A stretch of 64,000 nt of DNA, taken from Gyrodactylus bullatarudis (taxonomy: Eukaryota; Platyhelminthes; Monogenea; Gyrodactylidea; Gyrodactylidae). Under the pieces are notes generated by a model that saw nothing but the letters and a program-made list of their open reading frames with translations, was not told where the DNA came from and ran no database searches. The position numbers and the translations under genes are program-made. Location of the stretch: contig SSNU01000235.1 in the NCBI GenBank assembly GCA_012064415.1, positions 1-64,000 of the forward strand, given 5' to 3'. The number at the start of each line of letters is the position of its first letter. The first letter of the stretch is position 1. Below, piece by piece: positions 22,312 through 34,040 of this stretch.

Positions 22312-23689
22312 CTTTGTAAAAAGAGACCATTTTTGAATTTTGAGCTCAAACATTTTGTTTATTTCAGATATCAGAAAAGTCGAATTCAGCCATAGAATTA
22401 CAGACTTATCTTTTTCTCTCAATTCAAAATTTATGGTAACTAACTGAATTATGAGAATAGACATCATCATTCAAATAGTAACGAATTCTTCATGGAAGAA
22501 AAAGATTATTTTTTCTCAGTCAACTTCCTCTGTCCGTAAATTAGACAACTTGGTAAGATTTTTGAAGCTATCTTAAATTTAGAGCTTAATCTTTGACAGA
22601 AAAATCATATGAGAAAAGAAATCAGATTCTTAGAAGAAAAAAATATATTTCTGAGATTGTTTTCAATTAAACCTTGAGATAAATCACTCTTGTTGATGAC
22701 CAATAAAATAGGAGCAGTGCAGCAGCCATGAGCTGAAAATTATGATATTACAGTAATTATAGAGCACTCCTTAAACTCAAGGAATCAAGTTCAATCTTGA
22801 GAGCGATTTAGGATCCAGAATCCGAAATTATTGGTTTATTAGTAGAGTAGGCCAAATTTTTCAATTTTTCAGTTTTCTCATTTTGAAGATAATCGAAAAC
22901 TGAACATTTTTTCCTATAAAAACATGCATTTTCGAGTTTGTTCTGGTATACAAAATCTCGACAGGCGCCAAGATTTTTTCAATTAATTTTACTTCGAGAA
23001 AGGACAAAATTAAGATTTGTGAATAGTTTTTGGAACATTTTGATTGAAAATAGGGCTTATAGTAAAAATTGAGTCTTTTTTCACACGTTGAAAAAAAGTC
23101 CTAGGAAATTAGATAATTTTTGATGATTTTAGAACATGAAAAATTTTCATTTTGATTTTCAAAAATGTGTTTTTCATGGTTAAAACATCAATTTTTGATT
23201 AAGGCATAGAGCATAATATTACCCTAGTGTACCGAAAATAAAATTATTAAAACAAGTTCTTGAGTTGACAACATATCTGAAAGAGATTTGATACCTTCTT
23301 CTTCACGAGAACCATCACTTAAGGTATCTTTTCTGAATCTAGAAAAAAAAGGTTCTCAAATTTCCAAAGAGTGGTGGAAAAATCTGGCATATCGGGGTCA
23401 CATAAACAATATTTTTCCAAGAAACTCTTATAATTAGAATCACATTTCTAAATTGAAGAAAATTATTAATTTTTTATAACTATTTCACAGACAAGCATAT
23501 AATTTGAATGAGAAATTTCATGAAATACACTTCACTTTTGAATTCATCAGTTCAAGAAAATTAGGCAGCAAAATCAAACGTCTGTATATCGTTATTGAAT
23601 CAATAATATTGATATAATATGAAAAGACATGTGGTTCGTAATACAATGAGTTTATTAATACTGTTAATGTAATAGTGCTTTTATCTATA
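22312..23689. other. AT-rich stretch without a gene
   Basis: Runs of oligo-A/T and short ORFs only. I see no domain, inverted repeat or splice-site pair that holds together. Confidence 0.4.
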
Positions 23690-24258
23690 AGATGTGTATC
23701 TTGAGCAATAGTTAGTAGAGTTAATGTTATTTAAGTAGTTTGAATTGAAGTTGCCGCGTCCTCCCGCACGACCATTAAAACTGCGATTCCTTGGGCCTGT
23801 TTGTTTGACTGTAAGAATAAGAAATATGAGAATTTGAGGATATATCATTTCTCCCCTATTTAAAGAGATCTATTATTTGGGAAATATAATGATTTATATA
23901 AATATGTAATTTCAATTTTAATTAGAAATAGTAATAATTTTGGGAATCGTAATTTTGATGTCTCTTGTTATTTTTACGATTGGATTTTCTAGGTAATTTG
24001 TTTTCTTTATTTTTCTGGCTCTTTGATGTTAGCTCAGATTCTGGGGATCTTCTCTGGCTCTTTAATGTTCGTCGTACTCTATGTTGTCGCCAATTGATTG
24101 TTGGAACAACCCCATTCTTCTTTTGTCAATGGGTATCTTGTCGTTGAATATTTTCTTTAACTTATTGATTATAGTTTCGAAATCGACACTGTCATCATTA
24201 ATGTCGATCCTCATTGAATTTTTAAGTTTTGTAAACGCTTTGTCGTCCAGCCTGTTTG
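23690..24258 (-). other. Possible exons of an unrecognised RG-rich protein
   Basis: On the minus strand, after an acceptor ...TTATTCTTACAG at about 23812, a frame of about 38 codons reads KQTGPRNRSFNGRAGGRGNF... to a stop near 23690, resembling an RGG RNA-binding tail. Upstream, from about 24250, a frame reads LDDKAFTKLKNSMRIDIN... for 60 codons to a stop. A 26-nt GT...AG segment (GTACG...CAGAG, about 24040) would join it to RSPESELTSKSQKNKENK. The acceptor region is duplicated at 23796-23850 and 24248-24310. These may be exons of a host gene or a decayed copy. No family is recognised. Confidence 0.3.
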
Positions 24259-24311
24259 TTTAACTGGAAGAATAAGAAATATTACAAATATGAGAATTTG
24301 AGGTTATATCA
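23796..24311. repeat. Duplicated 55-bp acceptor segment
   Basis: The block GCCTGTTTGTTTGACTG plus AAGAATAAGAAATATGAGAA and ATTTGAGG at 23796-23850 recurs with small changes at 24248-24310. On the minus strand it forms a polypyrimidine acceptor, so a local duplication has copied a splice site. Confidence 0.55.
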
Positions 24312-24879
24312 GTTCTATCAATATGAATTCGAAAAATATTTGTAGGATAAAAATCATGATTATAGAAAGATTTTAAAATTTAAAGATTTTACAAGAGGTC
24401 TTTTTTTCAAAAGTCCAAATATAACATTGAAAAGCATTCTCATCAAAGACGACAAGTTATTCGTTTATTCATGTTAAAATAAATATTACTAAATTTCCTC
24501 ATAAATATTTAATTAGAATGAAATCTGTAACCAAGATATAATCACCATGTAATATACTGTAAATCAAATATAAACTATTCATAATAAAATCAGGAAATCA
24601 GTCTGTATTTCATAGAGGAAGGTGTCAAAATTCATTAAATTTCTTCAGTAGCTTAGCAAAACTAGTGAGGGAATAATGTAACAAAACTGATGTGAGAATT
24701 TTATTTATTAATTCATTTTCTACTCCACACATGTGATGGAGTCCTTCACCCTTTTTGAATTTTATTGATTTGTTAAAAAGAAACAAAGTTCAAATAAAGG
24801 AATGAGAAAATTTTCACTCTAAAAATACTCTTTATGATTTTATTGATAACACGGTTGGAGGTGGGGTCTGGCTATTTAA
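24312..24879. other. AT-rich stretch without a gene
   Basis: No ORF, domain or repeat structure that I can name between the possible RG-rich exons and the next foldback element. Confidence 0.4.
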
Positions 24880-25610
24880 TTCTAGTGATATAATGTAAAA
24901 TTTAACGCTGATCACGAATCTGGTATTTAAAAAAAATTTGGCTGTCTGTGAGCTGAGATAATGGGCAAAAACCAAATTTTTGAAATTTCGAAAAACACCT
25001 CTTAAACCATTACTATTTAAGGAAAGGTTAAAAACACTAGAGTAATAAATTTTACATCATCTGAAAGTAGAATAAATTTCGAGCGTAATGGTTGTAGTTT
25101 TATTTATCCCAATAGGTTTTTAGACTGTTAAAACGAGCTGTAGAAAGAAAAGTTTGCAAAATTTTTCTAAAAATCGGTGAAAATTTCGACACAAAAATTC
25201 GGTTTTCTCAAAAACTAAAATAAAAATTCCAAATTTTATCCGATTTTATCATAGGAAATTTATTCCTCTAGCATTGTTAGCTGAAACATTTTTCGAATTA
25301 TGTTTATTTATAGTAGATTTTTGCTAGTTTATAGTATCAGGTTTTCTCAAATTTTAGAAATTCTCTCTCCTGATTGGTTCATGTAGAGAATATTGTCTCA
25401 TCCAATGAGAAGCCAGAATTTGCATTCAGGTTTAGCCTTAACTGGCTTCATAGTAATTTTAACTTGAAAAAAATTCATTGAGACAAATCTAAATTTGATT
25501 AAATAGCTGTTGCTATCTACAGATAAGATATTTAAGCGTATTTTTTTCTTAAATTTTTTTTAAATACCAGATTCGTGATCAGCGTTAAATTTAGGAATTA
25601 ATCACTAGAA
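24880..25610. mobile_element. Foldback MITE with TTCTAGTGAT ends
   Basis: The left end TTCTAGTGAT...AAATTTAACGCTGATCACG (from 24880) returns inverted as CGTGATCAGCGTTAAATTT...ATCACTAGAA, ending at 25610. The inner 42 bp of the arms (24898-24939 and 25551-25592) match nearly perfectly. There is no ORF. It is a different family from the ATGAAGATGGGAATTT foldbacks. Confidence 0.7.
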
Positions 25611-28391
25611 ATAATTAGCTGCAAAAAATGGGAGAAAAAGATGAGAAACTGCACCCGTATTAAGTAAAGACCCAATAATCTACTGAAATTCATCCAATTT
25701 CCTTCAATTATATTTCGTTATTTCAGCTTTATTATATAGCCTATATTGTGGTCGCATTTTCTTGTTAAAATACAAGAATCTCATCTTTAAATTCATTTGT
25801 TAACTTTTAAATGGTGCCGATGGACATATATGTCAATTTTCCAATATTTTTGAACCTTCATAACTCTATCAGTTTGATAGGTTTCTGGATCAATTAAAGT
25901 TAAAATTGATGTGAACTAGCATTCGTAATATTTTTGGCCAAATAACTTGGTATCTTCATAGCTAAATTTTGATTTTTATAAAAATTGTGAAATAGTCTCG
26001 GCACCGAAAGGGTTTAGACCAAAATATTTATATTTTTCTGATTTCAATTTTCTAACTATTCCTTTAGAATAAATTGCTCTCCAACCAAAATTTTATCATG
26101 TAAAATAATCCTAAAATTGACAATATTTAGAGTGTTTCACATATTAATTCGACCACTATATATAAAAACATCCTTCATTCATTCAATAGCGTTGAAAAAA
26201 CATTTTATTTCTTTTAGTAAATTCAAAATTCTACCCCGACAAAATGAGCTGATCTTCCGAATTATTAGATTAATTAAACTAAATGATCTTATTTCTGTAA
26301 AAACTTTTGTGAATGATTTAGAATAAAATATTAATAGAGAAAAAAATGAAAATATACTTGCGAGTAAACACAGATAATTATAAAATTATTTTGTAAAAAT
26401 CTAAAGAAAACCAAATAATTGGAACCTTCACTTAATGTACGAATTCAAATTTGAAATTAAGTTGAAATTTGAAAAATATCTGATAATTATAATTTTCTAT
26501 CTTTAGTTAACATTTTAATTCAGTTCATTGATGCTAATCTAGATCATGTTGCTAGCATTTACCCTTTGAAGATGAAAATTATTTTAAAAAATACAGTTTG
26601 TTTTCCATTTTTTTGAAACTTTGAGCTGAAAAATTTTATTCATTCGAAAGTGATAAAATAGTCTAAACTTCAGGACCCTCCTATTCCTTTGGGATTAGAA
26701 TTCAATAAGAAAACCGTATTTTCATTAAATTTTCAAAAGATCCTATTTTTTTGAGGGATTTTGAATTATTTAAGTTTCAATGATTTTCAAGAAGTAGTAA
26801 ATTATTAAGAAATCAAAATTTAACTCCCGAACCGCAATGAAATCAATCCTTAAATCAGATTTAGCATAGTCAAATGTCTTGTTTAATTCTTGAAACTTGC
26901 TTTAGATCACGCTAGCACTTTCAAATCAATAACAATTTTCAGCTCAAAATTCAAAATAGGAAATTCGGCGTCGAATCGAAGTTTTATAAATGAAGATATT
27001 TTTCTTGATCCTTGAATAAGAAATGCGAAAAATCTGAGAAGAGATTGAGACTAGGATCCGTCAGAATCAGAACCAAAATAAATCTAGCGTGAATTTCATA
27101 TTAAACTTAAACAAAAGAAAAAAGCTGTATCTGGTTAATTTACTGCAGCCTGCTATAGATAATGAAAAAATTGCTTTCAATCATTAATATATTGTGAAAA
27201 TTTAGGTAAAATTGATAGTAAAAACATTAAATGCAGCTATTTTACTCAAATTAAAAATATTTTGGCGCAAGATTTAAATTTATAAGAACCATTCTGAAAA
27301 AAAGAATTCTGCAGGATCTTAATTGAGACAATACAATTTTTGAATGCACTGTCAATTTGAACTGATCTCAGATTATCCTGATTTATTAATTTTCAAGCAG
27401 TAAAATGTCACCTAATTTTCGTAAAAACATTTTTTGAATTTCTTCTTAAATCGCCCATTTAAACAGGTTTCCAAAAAACTTCAGAAAATTGATGAAAAAA
27501 AAGTTTTTTTTCCTTTACTATATAAATTCCTTCGTTTCTTGAATAGAGTCTTTTGGAACTCTAATAAGTTAAGAGATGATTAACTCTAAGGGTGATGTTT
27601 CTAATTTCACATTCCATTTTTATCTCAGAGATCTAGTCAGAAGGTAAACGAAGCAATTGTTACTCACTAATCAAATTTTAATTTTATAACAAAATAAAAT
27701 GTCACAGAGATAACACAAAAGGTCAAATTGAAAATCTCCCATTGAGCAAAAATGTGCGTTGATATCAAAATTCCAATCGATTACATTAGAATATTTTTGT
27801 GTGTAAAACACAAAATTGCATGTTAGAATTTTATTGAATTCCATCTTTAACTTTGTTTCATCTTTCAAGTTTCTAAATTCTCTCTTTTGATTGCCATATA
27901 TATTGCTGTGTATATTATTACTAATGTATTATTATTATTTAAAGAAACAAAATTTGAAAATAATAAATAAACAGTAGTCGAAAAAGCATTGTATCATAAA
28001 ATCTTTTTACGTTGTTGGGTACCAATATAAAAAGTGTCACATCACTTTGTACTGCCTTCTTGAGTGTATATTTTCAGTAAACATTATAAATTATCTGTAC
28101 TTGATAAGCTTTTCAAAAGTAAATTTTCCTCGATAACGTACAACATTTAAATGTAGTCTATCATTATTATTATCTTTTTTAATAATTTTACAATTGAAAT
28201 GTATATAATATATATGTTGATACTGTGTTAACCTTGTAGGCTAGAATAGAATAAACATGTCATACTGTTTGAAATTCATGTAATATAAATTTCACTCTGA
28301 CCAATCATGATGCTTACTTTGTGAATTTTCTAAGCAGAAAGCCCTCTTTATCAGAGAAGAGAAACACATTTGACTAGAAGCAATTTCTACC
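25611..28391. other. Region upstream of the divergent channel gene
   Basis: About 2.8 kb of AT-rich sequence with only low-complexity ORFs. The promoter and 5' leader of the channel gene at 28392 should lie at its right end. A GTATAATA-like word near 28220 and several TATATAA runs are present, but no single TATA box can be chosen. Confidence 0.4.
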
Positions 28392-29573
28392 ATGGATTGG
28401 ATGAAGAAAAAACTCACTCTTTCAATGATAATAATGATTTCATTGACATGGGCTCCATGTCGGAGCCATCAAATAAGCTCTTATGATGAGATCATATTCA
28501 AGGATTACAATAAATTCCAGCGTCCTCAGTCTCTAACCAATGTCAATGTTACTCTGGAAATTTTAAATATTCATTCGATTCATGAGAGCCTGATGGATTT
28601 TTCCATGAATCTTGTTCTCCGTCTGCATTGGAATGATCCTCGTTTAGATTGGCATAGTAACCCACTTCTCGCAGAGTACGAAGTTATCTCAGCCCTTGAC
28701 CTCAGGAATAAAATATGGATTCCAGATGTTTTTTTCCGGAACAGCGAAAAGGACAACTTGAACTCAATCATGAATATCAACCGGTTATCGCCGAATTTTT
28801 TCATAAAACTTCTCAAGACTGGTGATGTTTCTTTCAGTGAAAAGATGACGATAAACTTTTTAGCCGGTCCAGAGTCAGAATCATTCTTTTATCCCTTCAA
28901 CTTGGTCAAGTATCAGATTAAAATGTGCAGTTTCAGTTACGTTGACGATGAGATCCAATTTCAATGGGAAAACTATTCTGATAACTACAGAGTAACTATT
29001 AATAGCCTATTATTCTATAAGTATGGCTACTTTAGCTATGATTATGTTGATGAAATTGTCCACGATGAAAATGGCGAGCAAACAACCATAAAGTGTCCTC
29101 TATTCACATTTAAATTGAAACGATATCTATTCAGATTCTTTTTACACCTCTATTTCCCATCAATTATCATGTTTATTTTCAACTATCTGACCATTAAATG
29201 GAAACCTGAAGATGATTACAAAGCATTGAATGTCATTCTGCCAGTAATCTATTTTTTGACTCAAACTTACATTTTATCTCAAATTTCCCGGCCATATCTC
29301 ACTATGGAGACAATGTGGTATTTCGCTAATTTATTATTATCCTCCATGTTTATCGGAAGGATTTTCCTTCACTTGAATACATCAGAACTAATTACGACTG
29401 ATGGTTATGAGAAGAATCAAATCTACTGCACTGTCACCCAGTTGTACATCACGGGGACTACTCTCATTGTGAATAACATTCGATCCTTTCATAGGATAAT
29501 TCTATACTCATTTGGACTATTCAATATAATCTACTGGTCAAGCGTGATAATCTACTTGTTGGTCATGTTCTAA
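28392..29573 (+). CDS. Divergent pentameric ligand-gated channel subunit lacking the Cys-loop
   Basis: A single exon encodes 393 residues: signal peptide about 1-27, extracellular ligand-binding domain with WIPDVFFRN (about 109-117), then four membrane helices (M1 about 248-268, M2 279-297, M3 305-325, M4 369-391). The fold and length fit the Cys-loop receptor family. However, the two invariant Cys-loop cysteines, 14 positions apart, are Pro160 and Tyr174. The anion-channel PAR motif before M2 is replaced by DYK (275-277), and M2 contains a Pro (284). The M3-M4 loop is short. It may be a non-channel or accessory subunit, or bind a new ligand; the cation or anion type cannot be told. It lies 3 kb from two ordinary paralogues. 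The frame is intact, so it appears to be under selection. Confidence 0.8.
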   Translation: MDWMKKKLTLSMIIMISLTWAPCRSHQISSYDEIIFKDYNKFQRPQSLTNVNVTLEILNIHSIHESLMDFSMNLVLRLHWNDPRLDWHSNPLLAEYEVISALDLRNKIWIPDVFFRNSEKDNLNSIMNINRLSPNFFIKLLKTGDVSFSEKMTINFLAGPESESFFYPFNLVKYQIKMCSFSYVDDEIQFQWENYSDNYRVTINSLLFYKYGYFSYDYVDEIVHDENGEQTTIKCPLFTFKLKRYLFRFFLHLYFPSIIMFIFNYLTIKWKPEDDYKALNVILPVIYFLTQTYILSQISRPYLTMETMWYFANLLLSSMFIGRIFLHLNTSELITTDGYEKNQIYCTVTQLYITGTTLIVNNIRSFHRIILYSFGLFNIIYWSSVIIYLLVMF

Positions 29574-30050
29574 AGGATAAAAGAGAAAAAAAATAAAAGC
29601 AAAGTACACCATTATTATAGAAACTAAAAAAAAATAAAAGATGAATTGTACAAGAACAAAAAGTCATTTCCATTCTTTATCAACTTAGATGAACAGAATT
29701 TTTCTCCGATAAGGTGATTCATACTAAGAAAAATGACATCAATATTTGTAGGCCACACGTGGGAATTTTATTGATATCGATTTCACTTGAAACTGGACTC
29801 AAGTTCAATTTTCGAGTTGCTTAGGAAATAGACAGATAAAAATATAGAGATTATTAATTTTTTTGTTTTTGAGCAATTTAACATTTAAAGTCCGGTTGGA
29901 TCATTTCTATCATGTATCATTTGATAGGAAATGTCCTGGGATACACAATCAGTCTTTTTATTCATCTTATAGCTTAAAGAAAGAGGATTTTATTTAAAAA
30001 ACCCATTCCTCAAGCTCAAACTTTTTATCGATTCCGAAGATAAAGAGCAA
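29574..30050. other. 3' flank of the channel gene
   Basis: A possible polyadenylation region follows the stop: AATAAAAG at 29594 and again near 29633. Nothing else is recognised. Confidence 0.4.
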
Positions 30051-30556
30051 TTAACCCTTAAGGTCCCACTGGGTTAATTTTATCACATATCATTTTAGCA
30101 AGTCATTATAATCTATTAATATTTGAACCTCAGAAAATACTTCTTCTTCCCCCCGCTCATTCGATAGGAAATTTATTAATCTCCTGAAAAGGATTTGGCT
30201 CAATCATTCTTCAAAATCGTCCTATACTAATTTTCAAAGAGAGTTGATTTTTTTAATAAATTAATTTTTTTTGAAAACCTTCTTCCCAGTGTCATAGGTA
30301 GAAAGTAAGATAACTTTTATCGAGTAATCATACCTGTAGAATTCAAATATGCCATCCCCTGGACTCTATCTGCTAAAACTACAAAGATAACCTCTTTTTG
30401 TATCAAAAGCTGACCCATTTTTTAATCGATAACTTCTGAGCCAAAAATAATTGCATTAAAACAACTGTAGATTCGTAATCAGCGTATTCACAAACCATTA
30501 GACTAAAGATTGAATCCGAGTCATGAAATAAAATTTGCTGGGACTTTAAGGGTTAA
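30051..30556. mobile_element. piggyBac-like MITE with TTAA ends
   Basis: The element runs from TTAACCCTTAAGGTCCCA (30051) to the inverted TGGGACTTTAAGGGTTAA (ending 30556). TTAA followed by CCC is the target and terminus style of piggyBac elements. It is 506 bp long with no ORF. Partial relatives lie at 51894-52135 and 61197-61460. Confidence 0.65.
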
Positions 30557-32669
30557 ATGCAGGTATTTAGGATTGATATTAGACAAAGAATTCGAAATCG
30601 CCTTCACAGGAATTTCGTCATTACTGTAGGAAATCAAACGAAGGAAAATGATCCGAAAATAAGCTTTTCCACCTCTTTGGCAAAATTAGTTTTTTTCAGT
30701 AACGAATGCAAATCATGAAAAAAAATATCTGAAGTTTCAAGGGATAAAATATAAAATGATGTAATGTTTCCAACTGCATTTCAAAAAAATTTTTGTTTTT
30801 TTTCCAATGCTGATTTATTGATTTTACACTTCATGAGATGAAGAAAATTATTTGCATCAATAAAAAGAACGTTGTACTCACCTATAATATACTCTAAAAA
30901 TGCTATTAAAGACATACTATAGCATAGTATATGAGGGTATACTTTAGTTTCCCACTTCGATATAAAAATACTTTTTCTATATTCACGTGTAATAAGGGAA
31001 ATCCGTCAGGATGTATTTATCGATGAATATCGACACTATTGTAGCAAAGGGAATAGTCTCATTCAATTGAGTTTCCCTGATATAACAATTGAAGTTGCTA
31101 TGATTACTTCCATTTTTTCCATCAATCAATAAAATGAGATAAGTCTTGTTTTGTCAGATAACTCCTAATTTTCATCCTTGACTGAGTCTAATCTGTTTTA
31201 TCTTTGGCAAGGAGAAAGGCAATTTCAAGATACATATTTCAGGCATACTCATTAGATTTTACATACGATTATTACTAGGGCGGTAAAAAAAATCGCAAAA
31301 TTTTATTAGAAATCGCTATTTATTTATTTGAAAATCGCAAAAAAGTGGCCTTCTCTGTTTTAATAATATTTTATTCGATTTCAATAAATTTATCTATTCA
31401 AATACAAAATGGAAAAATTTTCAAGAAAATAATTTTCAAATAAAAATAATTCTGAAAAATTTTAGGCGGATTATGTAAATAGCCAGAGACAAAAAAGAAG
31501 AAAATGATTCAACTAATACCTGAGTAAATGAGAAGGCTTACTTAGACAGTTACTTAAGTGAGAATTTATTTTTTATCAAGTAGGAAAAAATCGCAAAAAA
31601 GTCGAAGTCGGTTAGAAAATCACAAACTTATCTTGCTAACTAACAATATTAGAAATCAAAATTTTATATTTTTCAAATGAGGAAATGGAAACAACCAACA
31701 TATCAAAAATCGTAAATTTACTGCCCTAATTATTACACAGCCTTTCTATAAATCTACTTTATGTGAAGATCAGAATTTATGATTTTTTGAGAAAATCTAA
31801 AATTTTCAGGACCAGGGGTGGGGGATTTACACTGAGATTTGTATACTACAGTATACAACCAGTGCGAAAGGGTTAAGATTCTTCTTATTCGTGAAAAAAT
31901 ATGGTCATTTATTCTGAATTTATGCTGTCTTCAGCGAATTATAATTATCAAGGGTTTTTTTCTAGGACTGTGAAGATACGAAACTTACCCAATGACACAA
32001 CTCGGAAAACTCTTACTACCATATAAGAATTTGCGATTCAAAAAAATTAAAAAATTTTAATCTTGAGTAATTTTCCTGGTTGAAAATATCTGATGGCCCA
32101 GTTGAGAAAAATTTTTATTTGGCACTTTTTTACTAAATACAATAAAATAAAGGTCTGATTTTTCTAAGATTAAAATGATTTAATTGTTGAGTTTTTAAAA
32201 AGTAAATTCACATCTTTGAAGTTAACCAGCTACAGTTATTCTCGATGAATTTCGGAATTCTACAAAAAATTCCATTATTCTATCAAATTTCGAGTTGGCG
32301 CGATTTTTTCATTCTTTTTAACATTGAGAATTTTTTTAATGATTTCAAGATGTGAGAGGAATCAAACCTTATTTTTGAAGATCATAAAATTTCCAAATTC
32401 ATCGAGAATAGCTTTTCAGGGTTAAAATTGAATAAAAGAGTCTAGTTTTTATGATGAATTACATATATTTAAATATGAAATTGAGCTTTTCTCTCTGTGT
32501 ATTTTGTATTCTGCCTAAATTCAAAAGAAATTAGCAGTCTTGACATTGTTCTAATTTATCATTCACTCTGTCAGTGTGTCTGTGATGATTTCCCTTTTGA
32601 ATATTAAAACGAAATTGGAAATTTTTATTCTCTCTATAACAAGATCTGAAATGTAAGGAAATGGGCAAG
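30557..32669. other. Intergenic sequence with decayed repeats
   Basis: A decayed hammerhead-like word lies near 31226-31262 on the minus strand (CTAATGA...GAAA, one core base lost). The right arm of a foldback copy ends near 32232 (CATCTTTGAAGTTAACCAGC). No gene is visible. The 3' region of the minus-strand channel gene begins at its right edge. Confidence 0.4.
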
Positions 32670-34040
32670 TTAGTTTTTATTATTTGGATCATCGTAATAT
32701 TCAACAAGAACAATATAATATAGCCAATAAAAGCAATTATAAAGGATGTAACAGGAGGGAAAAAGGAATCGACTATAAATATCAACTTCAGATTCCACAA
32801 GTGAGGGGGGATTTGTTTGTTTATTCTTCTTATTATGTTGATCGACAACTTGCTTTGTGATAATACTTTCAATTCCTTCAATATTACCATTTGACGAGAG
32901 ATATCCGACATTCTGATTTGAGTCGAGAATTTGTTGTTGTTGACAAGCGGCACACCATCGGACCAACTCCTGGCGAACAATTTCATTGACATCCTGGTGC
33001 CAACTATCGCAGCGTTTCTTCCTTTGCATTGTCAAGGCAATTGCATATTCAACAAGGACTCCAATAATGAAAATTATACTAAATATAGTCCAGATATCGA
33101 TAGCCTTGATGTAAGAGACTCTGGGAAGGTTGGCAGTTACACCAGTGGCCTGAGTCAGAATACCAAGAAGACTTAGAAGACCCAGAGGCACCCTGGCTGG
33201 AGCAGCATCCACATTAACCCAGAAACTCAACCAGGAAGCGATAATGATGAGAATATTTGGAATATACGTTGTCGCTAAATATGAGCCAAGTTGACGTTTC
33301 AACTTAAACCTTGTTATAAGACAACTGAAATTTCCGGTTGACGTTGAATAGTTTTTCGTGCAATCAATTGTCTCAAATTTTTCCGGTTTATTAAATTCAG
33401 AAATTTGCAAAGATTCAGGAATCTCTATGGCCGTTCCATTCTTCCAGGAAAACTTCAACTCCGCTTCTGTATAGGCATAACTGCCAATATTCATCTCACA
33501 CGTCTGTGTGTCCATGGGAAAGGTTTGCAAATGCATTTGACAAGAAAATCTCATTGTAATCTTTTGACTATACAAAATTGAACCATTATTATAAACTCTG
33601 ATAAGATAATTGGGTAGGGTCATCATGTGTAGGAAACCCTCTTTCCCATTGCGAAAGAAGAGATCTGGTAACCAGAGTCGTTCACGAATCTTTGGCGAAG
33701 CAATTGAGCCAAGAGAACTAAAGTTTGGATATTTATCCCAAGCTAAACGTGGATCCATCCACACTTGTCTCAAATAAATGTCAACATTATAGTCCATGGA
33801 ACGAACATCGATGGAGAAGATGGCGATAACTTTAATATTGACGCTAACATGGGTGGTTGATTCTATATTAGGTCTCTCATGTTTACGATAATTTGAGAAT
33901 ATTGTATTCAATATCTGATCACGAATTTGCTGTTCTTCTTCATAAATTCCTGGATTAGATGAATTCGAACTATTGATTTTCCTCGTACAAATTAGGATCA
34001 ATGCAATTATCACTATTGAAGATAAATTGAATTGTAACAT
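32670..34040 (-). CDS. Glycine/glutamate-receptor-like anion channel subunit
   Basis: An intronless gene of 456 residues: signal peptide about 1-24, ligand-binding domain with Cys-loop C167-C181 and a second Cys pair C227-C240 (typical of glycine and glutamate-gated chloride channels), the PAR anion-selectivity motif at 281-283 before M2, M1-M3 about residues 252-335, and M4 at the C-terminus in the PSCYILYNCFYWLYYIVLV context. The intracellular loop ends in SRFLFPS. These channels open to a transmitter such as glutamate, glycine, histamine or GABA and usually let chloride through; the ligand cannot be told. The paralogue at 37752 has the opposite orientation and shares nearly identical DNA across M2-M3. 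Confidence 0.88.
   Translation of the reverse strand: MLQFNLSSIVIIALILICTRKINSSNSSNPGIYEEEQQIRDQILNTIFSNYRKHERPNIESTTHVSVNIKVIAIFSIDVRSMDYNVDIYLRQVWMDPRLAWDKYPNFSSLGSIASPKIRERLWLPDLFFRNGKEGFLHMMTLPNYLIRVYNNGSILYSQKITMRFSCQMHLQTFPMDTQTCEMNIGSYAYTEAELKFSWKNGTAIEIPESLQISEFNKPEKFETIDCTKNYSTSTGNFSCLITRFKLKRQLGSYLATTYIPNILIIIASWLSFWVNVDAAPARVPLGLLSLLGILTQATGVTANLPRVSYIKAIDIWTIFSIIFIIGVLVEYAIALTMQRKKRCDSWHQDVNEIVRQELVRWCAACQQQQILDSNQNVGYLSSNGNIEGIESIITKQVVDQHNKKNKQTNPPSLVESEVDIYSRFLFPSCYILYNCFYWLYYIVLVEYYDDPNNKN

Noticed and set aside
21630..22470. Cluster of short ORFs around 22 kb
   Set aside because: By-products of an AT-rich foldback element.
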